A stretch of 64,000 nucleotides of DNA from positions 62,001 to 126,000 of the forward strand of contig JAACJM010000165.1 in the NCBI GenBank assembly GCA_013368315.1. The letters run 5' to 3'. The notes below the pieces were generated by a model. That model ran no database searches, was not told where the DNA came from, and was given only the letters and a program-made list of their open reading frames with translations. Both the position numbers and the translations under genes were made by a program. The stretch comes from Tetrapyrgos nigripes. Its lineage: Eukaryota > Basidiomycota > Agaricomycetes > Agaricales > Campanellaceae. Of this stretch, positions 58,177 through 64,000 are shown in pieces; positions within the stretch are counted from its first letter, which is position 1, and each line of letters begins with the position of its first letter.

Positions 58177-58879
58177 TGTCAACGTTGTTTGTTTAATCTG
58201 GATTCGGTGTATGCGCTGTGCTCGTTCGAGTTATTGTATCATCTTCGTTTCTTGTGATTTGCGGTTGTCTTTTCCGAGCACCATTCAACTCAATCCCTCG
58301 TATTATGGCGCCCGTGAAGATTTGTCTGCTGCTCAAGGACCTACCTGCTTGACAAGGCTGGACCATTGAGACGCCTTCTCGGCCGCACCCACGAAGAGCC
58401 ATAAAGTGTTACGGTCCGTGATCGACAAGGCGGTTTTCTATGGATGTCCTTCCGTTGGTTCTGGTGTAGCGTCCGAGAGCGTCCGAGGCGATGATAAGAT
58501 GACAAGCCAGAAATATTACGCGACGATCGGCCTAGTAGCATTAGTTTCTAGAACACCTCGATTCGCTGGCCATGGGCAAGTTCTGGACAGGGAGCTTGTG
58601 CATTAAGATGCATCCGTCGTGTAGCTAATGTCATCTTGACTGGACAGCAGACTTGCAAAAGACTAGGACTCTCTGAATGAAAGGCTTTCTTGCGACTGAG
58701 AAGTACTTTCGCTTTGTGTGCCAGAATACGATAGCGCTTAGCTCTTCATCGATATCAAGGGTACTCACTGATAGCCATCAAATGCCCATATCACGAGAGC
58801 AGGAACTAGACATCGCGTCGTATAAAAGTCAGCAGTCATTCTTGTGCATCTATACTTCCAGTCCAAATTAGCAGAAAGC
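58177..58879. other. intergenic between SDR copies 1 and 2
   Basis: About 700 bases. TATAAAAG at 58821 lies about 52 bases before the ATG of copy 2. No gene seen. Confidence 0.55.
58821..58828 (+). promoter_or_regulatory. TATA box of SDR copy 2
   Basis: TATAAAAG some 50 bases before ATG 58880. Confidence 0.55.
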
Positions 58880-60449
58880 ATGGAAACGAGAATAGCTTTG
58901 GTAACAGGTGCAGGTACATCTCCGCTCTACCGATCGCGACCTTCTTCCCATTTTCGTCATCTAATACACTTCATCGTCGATCAGGCCAAGGAATCGGAGA
59001 AGCTATCGCACTGAGATTGGCTAAAGATGGATTGGATATCGCGCTGAATGACATACCTGGAAATCTAGAGAAAGTGAAAGGGGTGTCTGAGAAGATTGTG
59101 GCATTGGGACGGAAGAGTTCTATTCACCTTGCAGATGTGTCGTTGGAGGATCAGGTGAAAAATATGGTTGAAGAGGTTGTGAAGGAACATGGGGGGCTTG
59201 ATGTCGTGAGTATCTCCTTTATCATCTCGAAACGGGTTTATCCACTATCTGTCTAGATGATAGCAAACGCGGGGATCATTTTGATACAACCGTTCCTTGA
59301 GAGTAGGCCTATCGTTGCTATACTCGACTGCTTTAATTGAATATTACCGTCAATGCAGCTACCGTAGAACAACTGGATCGGCTTCACGCTGTCAATGTTC
59401 GCGGGTTATTCTTGTGCTACCAGTATGCGGCAAAGCAGATGATTGCACAGGGAAGAGGGGGAAGGCTCGTCGGAGCTTGTTCTATGGGAGGAAAGATTGG
59501 AAGTGAAGTCGTTTCTATTCGCTTGTCCGTTACTGTTTGATTGATAGATATGATGTAGCAAATGTCAACTTTGCAGCGTATTGTGGATCGAAGTTTGCGG
59601 TTCGAGGGATTACTCAGGCCGCAGGTACAGTTAAACAGTTTCTCCAAATGCCATATCACGGAATCCGCCAAAACATGGCCATGCATGGATCATGCTGGCT
59701 AACCATCCACAGTCATGGCTCTTACAGTTCCATGCATAATCCAAGCATGGAATACCGTGGCCAAGAGGTTCCATGCCATGGAATACTATGGCCAGCATAT
59801 TCCATCAAGGGCCATGACTGTGGATGGTTGGCCATACTTCAGCAGATTTCGTGATCGCGCCCCCTGTTATGTGCCTGGTCGACCGTGACATCTCTGACCT
59901 GATTCCGATTTACTCTTGATCCTTAATTCTCGATTCAGCTGCGGAATTCGCGCGATATAAGATAACTGCAAACGCGTACGCACCCGGGATAACAGAATCT
60001 CCTATGGGTACGTTTTACTAATATCTCTGTAGTCAGGGACTGACATTATTATTGGGTAGGCCAAACTATAGACCTGAGAGCACAACAGCTCGGAGGTACC
60101 TCTCCAGGTGATGCTCTGAAAGCGGTGAGCCAATGACCATCTTCAAGTGATCTTTCGAGACCGAAATGTCCTTACGCGGACGGGGATTTTGTCTAGTGGG
60201 CCAAAGAGAGAACCTTGTTGGGCTATAATGCTGTACCCGATGATATTGCCGCTCTGGTCTCATACTTGGTGTCCGAAGAGGCTCATTTTGTCACTGGTGT
60301 GTCAAACGTGCTGATGATCTTTCATTAACTGACGCCTTGGAATGCTTCCAACAGGACAAACTGTGTGATCTTCAAGTTCTACAGCCGATCATTCCATGCT
60401 AACAGAAGTTGGACAGATTAACATCAACGGAGGGGTTTTCTGTGATTGA
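58880..60449 (+). CDS. short-chain dehydrogenase/reductase, copy 2 of 3
   Basis: Paralogue of the copies on either side, same exon plan. METRIALVTGAGQGIGEAIAL opens the Rossmann motif; LEDQVKNMVEEVVKEHGGLDV, MIANAGIILIQPF, NVRGLFLCYQYAAKQM, catalytic Ser in GACSMGGK, and Tyr-Lys in AAYCGSKFAV follow. After the intron 59635-59938 comes AAEFARYKITANAYAPG, then GQTIDLRAQQLGGTSPGD, ERTLLGYNAVPDD and a final INGGVFCD. Frames join at every junction I checked. That intron is 304 nt, against 57 nt in copy 1, because an inverted-repeat element sits in it. The loop MDQR, found in copies 1 and 3, reads IDLR here. Likely functional if the long intron splices well. Confidence 0.9.
59655..59855. mobile_element. 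MITE-like inverted-repeat element in SDR copy 2 intron
   Basis: About 200 bases bounded by imperfect arms beginning ATCACGGAATC on the left and ending GATTTCGTGAT on the right. The inner arms are a perfect 19-base inverted repeat: AACCATCCACAGTCATGGC at 59701-59719 and its complement at 59811-59829. The left arm has about 20 extra bases, partly palindromic (ATGCATGGATCAT). The interior is rich in CCATGC/GCATGG words. It has no coding capacity. The size, arms and position inside one paralogue only fit a miniature inverted-repeat transposon or a self-folding relic. I could not identify a clear target duplication. Confidence 0.65.
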
Positions 60450-61139
60450 GATAGTAGAGGAAAGAAGTTTAGTTGACTAGGGCTTTTCCCAGTCGTGTAC
60501 TACTTGGTACGTTCGTTGACGCGTTGACGTATCGTGGTCGCGGTGTCTGACACTGATACCCATGTCTCATTCAAGTTAGTACATCTATCTTCGAAGAATA
60601 CTATGCAAATCGATCACTGCTTCTAGGTCTGGCCACATCTTGAGCACGACAGCGAGCAATGTGCCTAAAATTTCAGAGAATATATACCATAACTTGAATC
60701 AGTCGATCACTGCTTCTAGATCTGTCGATCTGTCTACACTTTTCGGCCAACACGAAATTTCGAAACTTGTTCTAAGAGTTCTAAGACCAAATCAAGTCTT
60801 TTATCATCCGTAAACCCGTAATACGGTCGCACGATACGGTGATCACCCCTAACAACGAGCACTATGCCTAGTACATAGTACTTGTGGCACTACTGAAAAA
60901 AGGAAAAATGATCAATTAGGCCAGTAGTGGCGCCGTTTGCGAAGATGCCCTCGTGAGTGATTGCCGATTCTCCCGGGCGGTATTACCCACCCAAAGACGT
61001 CCCGTATCACATGTCGACTATGGTTGCCTATAAGTAGGACGTGTTTGAACCATTTGAAGGCAAGAAACTCCCCAACGAGTTCCCCTGACCATCTTCACCC
61101 AATTCGCAGGACTTTTGAATCCGTACATCGTAAGAATCA
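60450..61139. other. intergenic between SDR copies 2 and 3
   Basis: About 690 bases. The phrase GATCACTGCTTCTAG occurs twice (near 60614 and 60705), a short direct repeat. A CTATAAGTA element near 61029 lies about 110 bases before copy 3. No gene seen. Confidence 0.5.
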
Positions 61140-62512
61140 TGGTGAGGAATACTCGTATTGCATTGGTAACTGGCGCAGGTGTGTTTTATCAGCACGCGAG
61201 TTCACGCATATAGTTGACTTTTTCTAGGCCAAGGGATCGGAGAGGCTATTGCTCTGCGACTAGCCAAAGATGGATTGGATGTGGCTTTGAATGATATTCA
61301 TGGTAACTTGGAAAACGTGAAAGCAGTCTCTGAGAAAATCATGGCTCTGGGACGAAAGAGTTCCGTACATTTTGCGGATGTCTCGCTGGAGGATCAGGTG
61401 AAGAATATGATTGATGAAGTCGTCAAGGAATATGGGGGCCTTGACGTTGTGAGTGTCTACTAAATATTTCTTTTGAAGGAGGATGCCATCTTTCTGAATG
61501 ACTAAATTCTCAAATCATTATCTGGAATTTCCTCCTGATAATCCGTCTAGATGATAGCCAACGCTGGAATCGTTATGGTGAAGCCGATATTTGAAAGTCA
61601 GTTGATAAGATTCATGAGGATGCCCCAGGCTCCGTTCTCATTTCGCTTTTGTAGCCACTGTCGAAGAATGGGACAAGATATTCGCAATCAACGTCCGTGG
61701 AGTATTCTTATGTTACAAGTACGCGGCAAAGCAGATGATTGCTCAAGGTCGGGGAGGCAGGCTCATCGGAGCCAGTTCTCTAGCCGGAAAGGTGGCAAGT
61801 TGAGTACATCTCCCTGGATTCTTCCATCCCTTCTTCTGAAATTCTTCAAACGCAGCAAACCCGGACTATTGCGCATACAGTGGGACAAAGTTTGCAGTAC
61901 GAGGGATAACTCAAGCTGCAGGTGCTCCATCATAAGCTTAATTAATGAAACATACGTGTCCATCTCACTTCTTTCTATTGTCTAGCTAGCGAAATGGGCA
62001 AGCACAAAATCACCGTCAACGCGTATAGTCCCGGAGTCATAGAATCTGCTATGAGTATGTTCAATATTCCATCCCCCTGTACTGTGAGCCGTCTGTAAAC
62101 ACCACCAGCGCAACAGATGGATCAGAGAACACAAGAACTCCATGGTACCTCTCCCGGTGATCTTTTCAAGATTGTAAGTCATGCAAAGGCTTGCCGTTCC
62201 TTTCTCTTGACATTGCGTTTAACGAAAGTCTCGTCTTAATCACATTGCAGTTCTCTCAGAGAACCCTTTTGGGCTATAACGGAGTACCTGCTGATATTGC
62301 CGGCCTGGTTTCGTACTTGGCATCTGAAGAAGCTCATTTCGTTACTGGTAAGTGTGCGAAATTTATCAAATCGGGTCCTCTGTTTTTGTTCGTTCAAGCT
62401 TATCATCTTTTGTGCAGGACAAAGTGTACGTTCGCGAACGACGTTATTATTTTAACTGCTGGAGTTAACAAGCCAATAGATCAGCATCAATGGAGGGGTC
62501 TTCTGTGACTAA
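61140..62512 (+). CDS. short-chain dehydrogenase/reductase, copy 3 of 3
   Basis: Third tandem copy, very close to copy 2 over the first half (DGLDVALNDIHGNLENVKAVSEK, LEDQVKNMIDEVVKEYGGLDV). Rossmann motif TGAGQGIGEAIAL; MIANAGIVMVKPIF; TVEEWDKIFAINVRGVFLCYKYAAKQM; catalytic Ser in GASSLAGK; Tyr-Lys in CAYSGTKFAV; ASEMGKHKITVNAYSPGVIESAM before a GT donor; AQQMDQRTQELHG; QRTLLGYNGVPADIAGLVSYL; ending INGGVFCD. Exons join in frame where checked. The conserved set of introns shows the three copies arose by tandem duplication with introns already in place. The product should be an active NAD(P)-dependent oxidoreductase. Confidence 0.92.
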
Positions 62513-63102
62513 ATGGTGCAATGTAGCTTTGAGTATCCGGTCAAAGTGAAACAAGAGTAATAAATTCCATGTACATTATTGATATCCTATCATTTTTTGA
62601 GCTATACACAATGCTTGGAGGACTATATGTAAGCTCAGAAGGTGCCCCTCCAATGGAGCCTCAAAAGAACACCACACGACGCGTTCAGGGGTAAAGGAAT
62701 CACGCTGTCACGTGTCACATGTCTAGCGGCTGCAAGATGTCACAAGTGTGACACTTGCTTCGTCGTCCACATCGTTACCCGCACTGTACCATTCCTTCGG
62801 CGACTTTGGTCGCACAAATATATGTCCCAAGGACCCAGGATGTCCCTGCAAAGCGGCCAAGTTGAAGTGTAATAGCAACAGGCACTCAAATCACGCATTT
62901 TGAGAACAATGGAAGTCTATTGTTCTCGAAAACTTTTTGTTCTGGGATCATAAAAAGTACTGCCCGACTGGCCAACTTTCAACCTCACAGGGACCACCGG
63001 TTGGCTGACTTGCTCAGGGCTTCTCTTTTTTCTCTACGTCACGCTCTTTACGACTTCACGTCTTCAATCTTTTCTAGCCTGGTGCTACATTTATCTACAT
63101 TT
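62513..63102. other. intergenic with a small hairpin
   Basis: GAGAACAAT at 62902-62910 and ATTGTTCTC at 62919-62927 form a perfect 9-base stem with an 8-base loop. This region also holds the promoter of the downstream gene. No gene is supported. Confidence 0.45.
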
Positions 63103-64000
63103 ATGATGTATACGTCTCCATTGATCTCTGCCGTCATACTCGCAGCTGCTGGCTTAGCTGCAGGTCATGCCTGTGCGTTTCTATCTCTCATTTTGACAAC
63201 TCATACTTAAATTTCACCTCTTGCAGCTATATGGCACCCTAGCATGTACGGTTTCAACGTTACAGACCAGACCTTTCCATATGACAACCGGTGCGCTGGA
63301 TCTCTCATTACTCAACCATTGCAACTAATGCCCGTCCGATTACCCGTCCGATTACCCGTCCGATTACAGCCCTGTCGCACCTCTTGTGGACATGACCTTT
63401 GATCAATGGTGGTTCCATGGTCATCTCGACCATCCTCCCAATCCAGGCGACATCTTCGATCTCCCAGCAGGCCAAACCGTCACCACCGAAATCGCTTGCA
63501 ACAAAGGAGCCACCACTCACTTCAACTCCTCCGAAGGCGGCGACATTCGCGATCCCAACAATCCCAATGATGTTTGTCCCGGTGCACCCATAGCAGAGTA
63601 CCACACGTCGGGTTTCGACGATCTCACGGGATGTGCATTGGCGATTGCGTATAAGAATGATGCTAGAGATGTGAAGCCGGAGGATTTCACGGTGTTTAGT
63701 GTGAATCAGACTTGTGTGTGGACGAGGTTTACGGATTTCGAGGTGCCGGAGAGGATGCCGCCTTGTCCTGAGGGAGGGTGTACCTGTGCGTGGTTTTGGA
63801 TACATTCGGTGAGTTCATACCATCCCTCGTCGTATTTTCCCTTCCTAACGTAACTGCTTTCGATTCCTTTCAGCCTGACAGTGGTGGAGAACAAAGTGCG
63901 TGTCATCCTTTCTAGGTCATTTCTACGTCAGTACTGACTTTTCTTGTACTCAAATCCAGACTACATGAACGGCTTCAAATGCAACATTACCGGGTCCACC
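63103..64000 (+). CDS. AA14-like lytic polysaccharide monooxygenase, 3' truncated
   Basis: Secreted copper enzyme candidate. ATG 63103 (a second ATG follows at once) starts a signal peptide ending LAAG; the next residue is His, so cleavage would expose the N-terminal His of a copper histidine brace. The mature protein reads [14 protein letters not shown], then [18 protein letters not shown], which has candidate second ligands, [24 protein letters not shown], and [20 protein letters not shown], ending at the window edge in [11 protein letters not shown]. Exons are 63103-63172, 63227-63290, 63370-63808, 63874-63895 and from 63960 onward. The motif order matches AA14 (xylan-coated cellulose-active) enzymes of wood-decay basidiomycetes as I recall them. 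The C-terminal part lies outside the window. Confidence 0.78.
63329..63368 (+). repeat. 12-base tandem repeat ending at a 3' splice site
   Basis: Three copies of CCGTCCGATTAC end directly in the acceptor ACAG of intron 63291-63369 of the AA14-like gene. Confidence 0.8.

Noticed and set aside
62740..62760. Near-palindrome TGTCACAAGTGTGACA considered as an operator
   Set aside because: Imperfect, isolated and not in a clear promoter position; no basis for assigning a factor.
1..64000. Transfer RNA or ribosomal RNA genes
   Set aside because: A by-eye scan for T-loop/B-box sequences found no convincing candidate; a covariance-model search would settle this.

Overview
The window is nuclear DNA of a mushroom-forming basidiomycete (Agaricomycetes). 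Genes are split by many short GT-AG introns (mostly 45-120 nt, several CTAAC/CTGAC-like branch sites), and several products belong to families typical of these fungi: HET proteins, a Mid2-like Ser/Thr/Gly-rich membrane sensor, a DUF1996 secreted protein, a WOPR (Gti1/Pac2/Wor1) regulator, a mushroom-type F-box protein and an AA14-like copper monooxygenase. The species cannot be named from the sequence alone. Exon boundaries given here were read by eye from splice signals plus reading-frame continuity.

Layout. 0-13.6 kb: HET-domain gene (broken), DUF4604 gene (minus), a relic of a carboxylesterase, a zinc alcohol dehydrogenase (minus), an FG-nucleoporin-like gene with three EELR motifs, a RING-like protein with several SUMO-interaction-like motifs, and the mitochondrial ribosome-rescue factor ICT1/Pth4. 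In this stretch all genes except the alcohol dehydrogenase show single-base frame breaks, mostly in homopolymers or low-complexity coding repeats. 13.9-25 kb: secreted/cell-surface genes: two paralogous Cys-rich small secreted proteins flanking a DUF1996 protein, then an unrecognised small secreted protein. 25.4-38.4 kb: Mid2-like sensor, a pair of inverted carboxylesterase copies (one decayed, one nearly intact), a major-royal-jelly/yellow-family secreted protein and a small secreted peptide with several dibasic sites. 39.5-51.3 kb: gankyrin/Nas6, the WOPR transcription regulator, an F-box protein and an aldo-keto reductase, all on the minus strand. 53.3-64 kb, plus strand: HSBP1-like heat-shock-factor-binding protein, a fungal Cys/His-motif protein, three tandem short-chain dehydrogenase genes, and a 3'-truncated AA14-like gene at the edge.

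No single operon-like system is present. The most notable signals are (i) a probable 2-nt microexon in the DUF1996 gene, (ii) introns placed at the same spot in three internal repeats of the nucleoporin-like gene, (iii) a tandem SDR triplication in which one copy has switched a donor site from GT to GC and another carries a long inverted-repeat element in an intron, (iv) three generations of one carboxylesterase lineage (near-intact, half-decayed, C-terminal remnant), and (v) a candidate SUMO-targeted RING protein. Large blocks (14.9-17.8, 32.5-35.0, 40.8-42.8, 48.1-50.0, 51.3-53.3 kb) show no gene I can support.
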